Assembly: GCA_946478765.1 (NCBI GenBank)
Contig: CAMLDH010000267.1
Span: forward strand, 1-5,674
Direction: 5' to 3'
Source of the DNA: an uncultured Oxalobacteraceae bacterium
GTDB lineage: Bacteria; Pseudomonadota; Gammaproteobacteria; Burkholderiales; Burkholderiaceae
DNA: 5,674 bases
Both the position numbers and the translations under genes were made by a program. The notes beneath the pieces were generated by a model. The model did no database searches. It worked only from the letters and a program-made list of their open reading frames with translations, and was not told the origin of the DNA. Below are positions 1 through 5,674 of the stretch, piece by piece (the first letter of the stretch is position 1; every line of letters begins with the position of its first letter).

Positions 1-222
1 GAGGAGCGCCGTGTGGCGAGCCACACAAGCGACGAGCAACGCTGCAATGCGCCCCAAAGCGGCCCGCGACACCCGTACACTGATACGAAAACCGCTCTAT
101 ATGCAAAGGGAGTAGGCAGCGCGGCAAAAGTTCGATCGGCGCATCCGCCCGATTTCGGCGGTCCTCTGTATCATGAGGTCATCACGGATTTATCCGGACA
201 AAGATCATCGAGCCAATTCCTT
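1..222. other. Upstream region without a confident gene
   Basis: No gene is supported here. The frame of the following aminopeptidase stays open back to the window edge (a GTG at 13 could formally start it), but the extra residues do not look like the family and the real start is placed at 223. Another + strand frame is open from base 2 to a TAG at 113-115 and could be the tail of an upstream gene, though the roughly 37 residues are not recognisable. TACACT at 75-80 resembles a -10 box (4 of 6 matches), but no matching -35 is seen. The region probably contains the aminopeptidase promoter and leader. Confidence 0.4.
11..26. repeat. Perfect 7-bp inverted repeat, 2-nt spacer
   Basis: GTGTGGC (11-17) is followed by GA and its exact reverse complement GCCACAC (20-26). 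The 2-nt spacer is too tight for an ideal RNA loop, although opening one pair gives a 6-bp stem with a 4-nt loop. No T-run follows, so it is not a typical intrinsic terminator. It could be a regulator site, part of an upstream gene's 3' end, or chance. The window edge prevents a decision. Confidence 0.4.
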
Positions 223-2031
223 ATGGACACTTTGCACGCCGGTCTCGCGGCCACTCGCGCCCGCATCCAGCTTTTGCGGCAAGCGATGCAACGCAACAAT
301 ATCGACGCTTGCGTTATCCCTTCCGCCGATCCGCATCTATCCGAATATTTGCCGGCGCGCTGGCAAGGGCGCGAATGGCTGTCCGGCTTTACCGGGTCGG
401 TCGGCACCCTGATCGTCACCGCCGAGTTTGCCGGTTTGTGGGTCGATGGCCGCTACTGGTCGCAGGCGGAAACGCAACTGGCCGGCAGCGACATTACCTT
501 GATGAAAATCCCGGTAGGAAACAGCCTGTTGCATATCGATTGGCTGGCCTGCAATCTGGCGGCGGGGCTGACCGTTGCGGTCGATGGCGCGGTGCTCGGA
601 CTGGCCGGCGCGCGCTTGCTGGAGCAGGCGCTGCGTGCGCGCGGCGTGACCTTGCGCACCGACTGCGATTTGCTGAACGAAATCTGGCTCGACCGGCCGG
701 CGCTGCCGACCGCGCCGGTGGTTGAACACGCTGCGCCGCACGCGACCATGGCGCGCGCCGACAAGCTGGCGGTGCTGCGCGACGCGATGCGCAGCCACGG
801 CGCCGACTGGCATTTCATTTCAACGCTGGACGATATCGCCTACCTGTTCAACCTGCGCGGCGCCGATGTCAACTACAACCCGATTTTTGTCGCGCATGCG
901 CTGGTCGGGCGGCAGCGCGCGACGCTGTTCGTGGCCGAAGGCAAAGTGCCGGATGCGCTGCGCGCCACGCTGGCGGCCGACGGCGTCGAGATCGCGCCGT
1001 ATGCGCAGGCCGCCGCCGCATTGGCGGCGCTGGCGGACGGCACGCTGTTGATCGATCCGCGCCGCATCACGCTCGGCTTGCGCGAGGCGATTCCCGCTGC
1101 GATCAAGGTGGTCGAAGCGATTAATCCGACCACGTTTGCCAAGTCGCGCAAGAGCGACGCCGAAGCGGCGCATGTGCGCGCGGCGATGGAACAGGACGGC
1201 GCTGCGCTGTGCGAATTCTTTGCATGGCTGGAGCAGGCACTCGGCCACGAGACCGTTACCGAGCTGACCATCGATGAACGCATCACCGCCGCCCGCACCC
1301 GCCGCCCCGGCTTCGTCAGTTGCAGCTTCGGCACGATTGCCGGCTTCAATGCCAATGGCGCGATGCCGCATTACCATGCGACGCTGCAGGCGCATGCCAC
1401 GATCGAAGGCGACGGCTTGCTGCTGATCGACTCCGGCGCGCAATATCTGGGCGGCACTACCGACATCACGCGTGTGGCACCGATCGGCCAGCCGTCGGCC
1501 GCGCAAAAGCGCGACTTCACGCTGGTATTGAAAGGCATGATCGCGCTGTCCGCCACCCGCTTCCCGCGCGGCATCAAATCGCCGATGCTGGACGCCATCG
1601 CGCGCGCGCCGATCTGGGCCGCCGGCATCGACTACGGGCACGGCACCGGCCACGGCGTCGGCTATTTTCTGAACGTGCATGAAGGACCGCAGGTGATTTC
1701 CGCCACCGCGATGCCGGAGCCGCACACCGCGATGGAGCCGGGCATGATCACGTCGATCGAGCCCGGCATTTATCGTCCCGGCGAATGGGGCGTGCGCATC
1801 GAAAACCTGGTGTTGAACCGGAGCGCGGAGACGACGGCGTTCGGCGAATATCTGCGGTTCGAAACGCTGACCCTGTGCCCGATCGACACCCGCTGCATCG
1901 ACCTGCCCTTGATGCGTGCCGACGAAATCGCGTGGCTCAACAGCTACCACGCGACAGTGCGGGCACGCTTGGCGCCGCATGTGACGGGCGATGCCGGGGC
2001 GTGGCTGGAAAGGCGCACGCACGCCCTGTGA
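223..2031 (+). CDS. pepP: Xaa-Pro aminopeptidase (aminopeptidase P), M24B family
   Basis: A 602-residue metallo-aminopeptidase predicted to remove the N-terminal residue from peptides whose second residue is proline, in the cytoplasm (no signal peptide seen). It has the long three-domain architecture of eukaryotic cytosolic aminopeptidase P: creatinase-like N-domain (about 9-140, with IPSADPHLSEY at 32-42 and DGRYW at 75-79), a second creatinase-like domain (about 150-310), the pita-bread M24 domain (about 315-535) and the M24 C-terminal domain (about 543-602). By comparison with human XPNPEP1, the dinuclear metal ligands are D403, D414, H477, E513 and E527, and the accessory histidines are H383, H473 and H486; all are intact. 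ATG 223 was chosen because family similarity begins there, although no good Shine-Dalgarno precedes it; in-frame codons run further upstream. It is complete and probably functional. The E. coli PepP type is shorter, so the symbol reflects function, not orthology. Confidence 0.93.
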   Translation: MDTLHAGLAATRARIQLLRQAMQRNNIDACVIPSADPHLSEYLPARWQGREWLSGFTGSVGTLIVTAEFAGLWVDGRYWSQAETQLAGSDITLMKIPVGNSLLHIDWLACNLAAGLTVAVDGAVLGLAGARLLEQALRARGVTLRTDCDLLNEIWLDRPALPTAPVVEHAAPHATMARADKLAVLRDAMRSHGADWHFISTLDDIAYLFNLRGADVNYNPIFVAHALVGRQRATLFVAEGKVPDALRATLAADGVEIAPYAQAAAALAALADGTLLIDPRRITLGLREAIPAAIKVVEAINPTTFAKSRKSDAEAAHVRAAMEQDGAALCEFFAWLEQALGHETVTELTIDERITAARTRRPGFVSCSFGTIAGFNANGAMPHYHATLQAHATIEGDGLLLIDSGAQYLGGTTDITRVAPIGQPSAAQKRDFTLVLKGMIALSATRFPRGIKSPMLDAIARAPIWAAGIDYGHGTGHGVGYFLNVHEGPQVISATAMPEPHTAMEPGMITSIEPGIYRPGEWGVRIENLVLNRSAETTAFGEYLRFETLTLCPIDTRCIDLPLMRADEIAWLNSYHATVRARLAPHVTGDAGAWLERRTHAL

Positions 2032-2075
2032 TCGCCGGATAAATTTATTGCTAGGCTGCAATGCACCGCAGCGGA

Positions 2076-2114
2076 TTTTCATGCGAAGATGCAATAGCAT
2101 TCTTCTCATGAAAG
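2076..2114 (+). promoter_or_regulatory. Imperfect hairpin in the mgtC-like leader, overlapping the RBS
   Basis: A long stem-loop can be drawn by eye. T2076-G2083 pairs with C2107-G2114 (TTTTCATG against CATGAAAG, one G-U). After one C/T mismatch, GAAGA 2085-2089 pairs with TCTTC 2101-2105; T2100 is bulged; TGC 2090-2092 pairs with GCA 2097-2099 around an AATA loop. That is 15 Watson-Crick pairs and one wobble. The 3' arm ends inside the AAAGGG Shine-Dalgarno sequence of the next gene, with UUUU facing AAAG, so folding could reduce translation. No T-run follows on either strand, which argues against an intrinsic terminator. A 12-codon ORF (ATG 2081 to TAA 2117-2119) lies across it. The structure is seen; a regulatory role is inferred. 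Confidence 0.5.
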
Positions 2115-2116
2115 GG
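2111..2116 (+). promoter_or_regulatory. Ribosome binding site of the MgtC-like gene
   Basis: AAAGGG lies nine bases before ATG 2126 and supports that start over the next in-frame ATG at 2171. Its first four bases are the 3' end of the leader hairpin stem, leaving only the last two G bases outside it. Confidence 0.6.
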
Positions 2117-2125
2117 TAAGCAAAC

Positions 2126-2869
2126 ATGCCGTCGTATGAGTGGCTAGCCGCCTATTGGTCCGGCTCGGCGATGACCACCAATATCATCATTTTCCTTAAT
2201 CTGCTTGGCGCGCTGCTGCTTGGCCTGATGGTCGGCTATGAGCGCTCGTATCATGGACGTGCCGCCGGCATGCGCACCTACGGCCTGGTGTGCATGGCGT
2301 CCGCTGCGCTCATCGTCATCACCGGTTATCCCAGCCACTGGTACGGCGGACATGTGACCGCCATCGTCGGCGCCGACCCCACCCGCGTCATCCAGGGCAT
2401 CGTGACCGGCATTGGCTTTCTCGGCGCCGGCGTCATCATGCGCGAAGGTTTCAACATCAGCGGGTTGACCACGGCCGCATCGATCTGGGCCGCGTCGGCG
2501 ATCGGGATTCTGATCGGGGTCGGGTTTTATGGGGCGGGGATGGCGCTTGCGATCTTGTCTACCACCTGCATGGTGTGGATGTCGAAACTGGAGGCATGGC
2601 TACCGTCGCGTCATGCGGTGGCGATTGTATTGCGCTTCAAGAAGGATTTCGAGCCGCGCGAGGAGGTGCTGCGCCGGCTCGCGCTGGAGCGCGGCTATCA
2701 GATCGCGTGGGGCTCGATGGCGATTTCATCCGAAGACGGCCGGCTCGAATGGCGCTTTGTCGCGGTGGCGCTTAGCAAGACCAGCGGATCGACGATCTCC
2801 GAACTGGCGCACGAACTGACGGCATTTGATGGCGTGGATCACTTCAACTTGTCGCACGCCAGAAATTGA
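2126..2869 (+). CDS. MgtC/SapB family inner-membrane protein
   Basis: A 247-residue protein of the MgtC/SapB family. The N-terminal part has about five hydrophobic segments (roughly 20-37, 53-66, 86-105, 113-131 and 134-152). Family signatures are present: G37-Y-E-R followed by HGRAAGMRTY (43-52), an aspartate (D84) before the GIGFLGAGVIMR motif (95-106), and GLTTAASIW (113-121). Residues about 163-247 form a soluble cytoplasmic C-terminal domain resembling the ACT-like domain of MgtC. Salmonella MgtC helps survival in macrophages and at low magnesium and inhibits the F1Fo ATP synthase. Most family members, including this one, have no established function, so magnesium transport should not be assumed. 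It lies 94 bp after the aminopeptidase, behind a hairpin, so it may be a separate unit. ATG 2126 has a good RBS; ATG 2171 (residue 16) is a less likely alternative. Confidence 0.88.
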   Translation: MPSYEWLAAYWSGSAMTTNIIIFLNLLGALLLGLMVGYERSYHGRAAGMRTYGLVCMASAALIVITGYPSHWYGGHVTAIVGADPTRVIQGIVTGIGFLGAGVIMREGFNISGLTTAASIWAASAIGILIGVGFYGAGMALAILSTTCMVWMSKLEAWLPSRHAVAIVLRFKKDFEPREEVLRRLALERGYQIAWGSMAISSEDGRLEWRFVAVALSKTSGSTISELAHELTAFDGVDHFNLSHARN

Positions 2870-2884
2870 TTATTTCCCGAGCTG

Positions 2885-3334
2885 TCATTCATCATTGCCA
2901 TGCGCAGCGTTCCAGGCATCGACATGCCATTTCCAGTCGAGGTGGCCGCCCACATTGCCGTCCTGCTTCAGACCTTCGACGGGACCGTGAAACACCGCAA
3001 ACATCAGCGCGCCTTCCGGGCTCACCGGCTGATGCACGGCGCCATCGTTTTCCAGCAGGTAGCAGCCGGCCGTGAAGCGGATATGCGGTTCGTCATGGTA
3101 ATGAAAGCCGCCCTCAAGGATATAGCCCTCGACCGCGCCGGCATGGCGATGCATGGGCGCCTTGACGCCCGGATCAAACTTGATCAACAGTGAAAAACGG
3201 CCGCTTTTCGGATCTGCATTCATCAGCTTGAAGTAGGCGCCGCGCATGGCCCATGGCACCCATGTCATTTCCTTCGCATCGCAGGTGACGAGGGTGCCGG
3301 CCTGACCCGGCGTCTGGTTCTGTAGTGTATTCAT
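2885..3334 (-). CDS. Cupin-fold protein, 2,4'-dihydroxyacetophenone dioxygenase-like
   Basis: A 149-residue single-domain cupin, predicted cytoplasmic. Cupin motif 1 is complete: G56, H62-R-H64, E69 and G75. Motif 2 is recognisable as G90, N96-D-G98 and H101, with asparagine where the consensus has proline. H62, H64, E69 and H101 are the expected metal ligands, so it probably binds Fe(II) or another divalent metal. Overall layout and length recall the 2,4'-dihydroxyacetophenone dioxygenase and ChrR-type cupins, but no neighbouring catabolic genes or sigma factor point to a substrate or to an anti-sigma role, so the reaction is unknown. It converges on the MgtC-like gene with a 15-bp gap and is divergent from the hsp20-lon operon. 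An in-frame TGA lies just upstream of ATG 3334, and the next ATG (residue 23) would trim the N-terminus, so 3334 is the best start. Confidence 0.85.
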   Translation of the reverse strand: MNTLQNQTPGQAGTLVTCDAKEMTWVPWAMRGAYFKLMNADPKSGRFSLLIKFDPGVKAPMHRHAGAVEGYILEGGFHYHDEPHIRFTAGCYLLENDGAVHQPVSPEGALMFAVFHGPVEGLKQDGNVGGHLDWKWHVDAWNAAHGNDE

Positions 3335-3340
3335 TCTCCT
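3335..3340 (-). promoter_or_regulatory. Shine-Dalgarno of the cupin gene, unusually close to ATG
   Basis: On the minus strand AGGAGA directly touches the ATG at 3334, leaving a single base between AGGAG and the start. This is much shorter than the usual 5-9 bases. No alternative start fits: an in-frame stop lies a few codons upstream and the next in-frame ATG is 22 codons inside. Confidence 0.5.
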
Positions 3341-3384
3341 ATTTTCTCATGACTGGATTGCGGATAAAAAAGCCGGTGCGCGAT

Positions 3385-3408
3385 TTCGGCGGAACACCGC
3401 TCGCCGAA
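3385..3408. repeat. 7-bp inverted repeat in the cupin/hsp20 divergent region
   Basis: TTCGGCG (3385-3391) and its exact reverse complement CGCCGAA (3402-3408) are separated by 10 bases. Further out, GATTT (3382-3386) and AAATC (3416-3420) are also complementary, as are CCGGT (3373-3377) and ACCGG (3408-3412), so alternative folds exist. There is no T-run. Its place between two divergent genes makes a dimeric regulator site possible, but the site could also be a leader RNA structure or chance. I found no convincing sigma-32-like (CTTGAA / CCCCAT) or sigma-70 promoter nearby. Confidence 0.35.
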
Positions 3409-3488
3409 CCGGGTCAAATCGATCACGGAGCGCTTTGTATCAAGAAAGGGCAGCCGCATCAACAAACCGGGTGCCGTTGGGAAAATTC

Positions 3489-3896
3489 ATGAAATTGCGC
3501 GATCCAGCAGTATGGATATGGGGCGATGCACTGGAATTACTGGAGCGCGCCGACAGACTGCACCGACAATTCTTTCAACCAGGACATCATCGCAATCCAT
3601 GCCCGACATGGGAGCCGCCGGTTGACATGTTCGAGACTGAACGCGAGTTGGTGGTTCTCGTGGCATTGCCCGGGGTGACGGCAGCGCAGCTGGAAGTGAC
3701 CGTCGATGGCGCCGTGGTGATTGTGCGCGGTCAGCGTGCGATGCCGGCCAGCTGCAGGAGTGCAACGATACACCGTCTCGAAATTCCTTACGGCCGATTT
3801 GAGCGGCGCATTGAATTACCTGCGGGACAATTTCAAGCCGGACAGCAGATGCTGAAGGATGGCTGTCTCATGTTAACCTTGAACAAGCTCGGATGA
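3489..3896 (+). CDS. Small heat-shock protein, Hsp20/alpha-crystallin family
   Basis: A 135-residue ATP-independent holdase chaperone, predicted to bind unfolding proteins in the cytoplasm. An N-terminal arm (1-40, rich in W, R and aromatic residues) precedes an alpha-crystallin domain at about 41-134. It opens with WEPPVDMFET, continues with LVALPGV (57-63), has an IPYGRFERRIELP strand pair (99-111) and ends with GCLMLTLNK (125-133), the family's GVLxLxxPK-like motif. The protein stops right there, so the usual C-terminal IxI/V tail that links dimers into oligomers is absent. ATG 3489 is chosen because GGGA at 3479-3482 lies at suitable distance and MKLRDP resembles relatives. A TTG at 3435 with GGAG (3427-3430) four bases upstream would add 18 residues. 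Its stop overlaps the Lon start by ATGA, indicating one operon with translational coupling. Parts of the gene are visibly lower in GC than the aminopeptidase gene. Confidence 0.88.
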   Translation: MKLRDPAVWIWGDALELLERADRLHRQFFQPGHHRNPCPTWEPPVDMFETERELVVLVALPGVTAAQLEVTVDGAVVIVRGQRAMPASCRSATIHRLEIPYGRFERRIELPAGQFQAGQQMLKDGCLMLTLNKLG

Positions 3897-5674
3897 GCGC
3901 CAAGCGTACTCTCATCATGGATGCGGAATCGGAATCACGCTACCAGCCCGAACCTCGGAGTGAAAATGATGCGGTGATACAGGCGACTCAACCGTCTGTC
4001 GGCGCGCGCAGACCGGCGGCGCTGCCGGACGATGCGTTGATCATTATCCCGTTGCGCAACCTGGTATTGTTTCCCGGACTGGTGGCGCCGATCAATATCG
4101 GACGCGAGCGCACCATCGCCGCCGCGCAAGAGGCGACGCGCGCGGAGCGGCAGGTGGGCGTGGTCCTGCAACGCGACGCCGGGACGGAGTCGCCGCAGCC
4201 GGGGCAGTTGCATCAGATCGGCACGGTGGCCAGTATCCTGCGCTATGTCACCCAGAACAATGGGCATTACATCGTATGCCAGGGCCATCAACGCTTTCGC
4301 ATCATTGAATTTCTCGACGGCTATCCATTCCTTGCGGCGCGCGTGCAGTTCTTGCCGGAAGCCGATGAACAAACAGCGGAAATTCAGGCGCGCCTGTTGC
4401 AGCTCAAGGAACGTTCGACCGAGATTCTCGGCCTGTTGCCGCAAGTGCCTGCGGAACTGGCGACCGCCGCGCAAAGCATCACATCGGCATCGGCCTATGC
4501 CGATTTCGTGGCCGGTCTGATGGATCTGACGCCGCAGGAAAAGCAGGACATCCTGGAAACGCTCGATCTGCCGGAGCGGCTCGACAAGGTATTGAGTTTT
4601 CTGGTGCATCGCATCGAAGTATTGCGCTTGTCGCAGCAGATCAACCAGCAAACCAAGGAGCGCATGGATGAGCGGCAGCGCGAATTTTTATTGCGCGAGC
4701 AATTGAAGACGATCCAGAACGAACTGGGTGAGACCGACGGCAACAATGCCGAGCTGGCGGACCTGGCCGATGCGATTGCCCGGGCGAACATGCCGCCGGA
4801 CATCGAGACGCACGCGATCAGGGAATTGAAGCGGCTCGAAAAGATGGCGGAAGCGGCGGTCGAATATTCGATGCTGCGCACTTATCTCGAATGGCTGACC
4901 GAGTTGCCCTGGTCGGTCATGACCGAAGACAAGATCTATTTGCCGGAAGCCAGCCGCATCCTCGATGAAGACCACTTCGGCCTGGAAAAGGTCAAGCGGC
5001 GCATTCTCGAATATCTCGCGGTACGCAAACTCAACCCGCAAGGCAAGAGTCCGATCCTGTGCTTTGTCGGCCCGCCCGGCGTCGGCAAAACCTCGCTCGG
5101 GCAAAGCATCGCGCGCGCGACCGGCCGCAAGTTCGTGCGCGTGAGCCTGGGCGGCGTGCATGACGAAGCGGAAATCCGCGGTCACCGCCGCACCTATGTC
5201 GGCGCATTGCCGGGCAATATCATCCAGGCGCTCCGCAAGGCCGGCGCGCGCAATTGCGTGATGATGCTCGATGAAGTCGACAAGCTCGGCGCCGGCTTTC
5301 ACGGCGACCCGGCCGCTGCCTTGCTGGAAGTACTGGACCCGGAGCAGAACGCGACTTTCCGCGACAATTATCTCGGTGTGCCGTTCGATCTGTCGAAGGT
5401 CTTGTTCATCTGTACCGCCAACATGCTCGACACGGTGCCCGGCCCGCTGCGCGACCGCATGGAAGTCATTTCGCTGCCCGGCTATACCGAAGAGGAAAAG
5501 GAACAGATTGCGCAGCGCTATCTGTTGCAGCGGCAGCGCGAAGCCAATGGGCTGAGGTCCGACCAATGCACGATCAGCGCCGACGCGGTGCGCGTCATCA
5601 TCCACGACTACACGCGGGAAGCGGGCGTGCGCAATCTGGAGCGCGAGATCGGCAGCGTATTTCGTTCTGCCGCG
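3893..5674 (+). CDS. lon: ATP-dependent Lon protease, probable accessory copy (3' end outside window)
   Basis: The first 594 residues of a Lon serine protease (usual length near 800), which unfolds and degrades damaged or regulatory proteins in the cytoplasm. The frame is open to the last base. Residues 1-48 form a polar, probably disordered extension; the LON substrate-binding domain starts near 49 (PLRNLVLFPG, 53-62) and ends near 245; a helical linker follows (about 250-345). The AAA+ module has Walker A GPPGVGKT (393-400), Walker B D460-E461, sensor-1 N510, arginine finger R522 and a sensor-2 region YTREAGVR (573-580). All are intact. The Ser-Lys protease domain would lie beyond the window, so proteolytic competence cannot be checked. 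ATG 3893 overlaps the hsp20 stop (ATGA) and has no clear Shine-Dalgarno, consistent with translational coupling; ATG 3917 (residue 9) is an alternative. The N-terminal extension of about 38 residues relative to E. coli Lon, its divergent LON domain and its hsp20 partner suggest a second, stress-linked Lon. Confidence 0.95.
   Translation, partial: MSAKRTLIMDAESESRYQPEPRSENDAVIQATQPSVGARRPAALPDDALIIIPLRNLVLFPGLVAPINIGRERTIAAAQEATRAERQVGVVLQRDAGTESPQPGQLHQIGTVASILRYVTQNNGHYIVCQGHQRFRIIEFLDGYPFLAARVQFLPEADEQTAEIQARLLQLKERSTEILGLLPQVPAELATAAQSITSASAYADFVAGLMDLTPQEKQDILETLDLPERLDKVLSFLVHRIEVLRLSQQINQQTKERMDERQREFLLREQLKTIQNELGETDGNNAELADLADAIARANMPPDIETHAIRELKRLEKMAEAAVEYSMLRTYLEWLTELPWSVMTEDKIYLPEASRILDEDHFGLEKVKRRILEYLAVRKLNPQGKSPILCFVGPPGVGKTSLGQSIARATGRKFVRVSLGGVHDEAEIRGHRRTYVGALPGNIIQALRKAGARNCVMMLDEVDKLGAGFHGDPAAALLEVLDPEQNATFRDNYLGVPFDLSKVLFICTANMLDTVPGPLRDRMEVISLPGYTEEEKEQIAQRYLLQRQREANGLRSDQCTISADAVRVIIHDYTREAGVRNLEREIGSVFRSAA

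Noticed and set aside
13..222. Extending the aminopeptidase to GTG 13 (672 residues)
   Set aside because: The extra 70 residues have no family similarity that I recognise and low-quality composition, while similarity begins directly after ATG 223.
2076..2119. Hairpin as an intrinsic terminator of the aminopeptidase gene
   Set aside because: The stem is followed by GGGTAAG on the + strand and by AAAATCCGC on the - strand; neither is a T-run, and the stem is AT-rich near its base.
820..2127. 435-residue open frame on the minus strand opposite the aminopeptidase
   Set aside because: It is antisense to a gene with a full set of catalytic residues. Its composition (rich in R, A, G, Q and H) is typical of a GC-rich shadow frame and no domain is recognisable.
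150..3392. 12-base word CGATTTCGGCGG repeated at 150-161 and 3381-3392
   Set aside because: About one 12-base match is expected by chance in a window this size, and the flanks do not match.
3335..3488. Sigma-32 heat-shock promoter upstream of hsp20
   Set aside because: I looked for CTTGAA followed after 13-14 bases by CCCCAT-like sequence and found no convincing match. GATAAA at 3363-3368 resembles a -10 but has no fitting -35.
3935..5605. Minus-strand open frames of 238 and 305 residues (3935-4651 and 4688-5605)
   Set aside because: Both are antisense to the Lon frame, which shows unmistakable LON and AAA+ motifs across the whole span.
3893..5674. Lon as a truncated pseudogene
   Set aside because: The frame is open to the final base with all AAA+ motifs intact. 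The missing protease domain is explained by the window edge.

Overview
The window reads as ordinary chromosomal DNA from a GC-rich betaproteobacterium, probably order Burkholderiales. The protein sequences suggest an Oxalobacteraceae-like organism. This is inference from base composition, codon use and remembered family resemblance, not from a database search. There are five protein genes, the last cut by the window edge. I see no RNA gene, insertion sequence, CRISPR array or phage gene.

Layout: (1) 1-222 holds no confident gene. It contains a perfect 7-bp inverted repeat at 11-26 and leads into (2) a complete Xaa-Pro aminopeptidase of the long three-domain type (223-2031, +), with all five metal ligands and the three conserved histidines. 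(3) A 94-bp gap carries a strong imperfect hairpin (2076-2114) whose 3' arm overlaps the ribosome binding site of (4) an MgtC/SapB-family membrane protein (2126-2869, +). (5) Converging on it after 15 bp is a small cupin protein of the 2,4'-dihydroxyacetophenone dioxygenase-like type (2885-3334, -). (6) A divergent intergenic region (3335-3488) with a 7-bp inverted repeat separates the cupin from (7) a two-gene operon: a short Hsp20 small heat-shock protein (3489-3896, +) and, overlapping it by ATGA, an ATP-dependent Lon protease (3893 to the window end, +). The Lon sequence is open through residue 594 and lacks its C-terminal Ser-Lys protease domain only because the window stops.

How the genes fit together: Hsp20 and Lon form a protein quality-control pair. 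A holdase that keeps unfolded proteins soluble is translationally coupled to an AAA+ protease that can degrade them. This Lon has an N-terminal extension and looks like an accessory Lon rather than the housekeeping copy. Xaa-Pro aminopeptidase works later in peptide turnover, but nothing shows it is co-regulated with Hsp20-Lon. The MgtC-like protein and the cupin appear to be independent units. The least explained signal is the hairpin in front of the MgtC-like gene. It pairs a UUUU stretch with the start of the Shine-Dalgarno region and also encloses a 12-codon mini-ORF, so translational control (RNA thermometer or leader-peptide type) is a testable idea.
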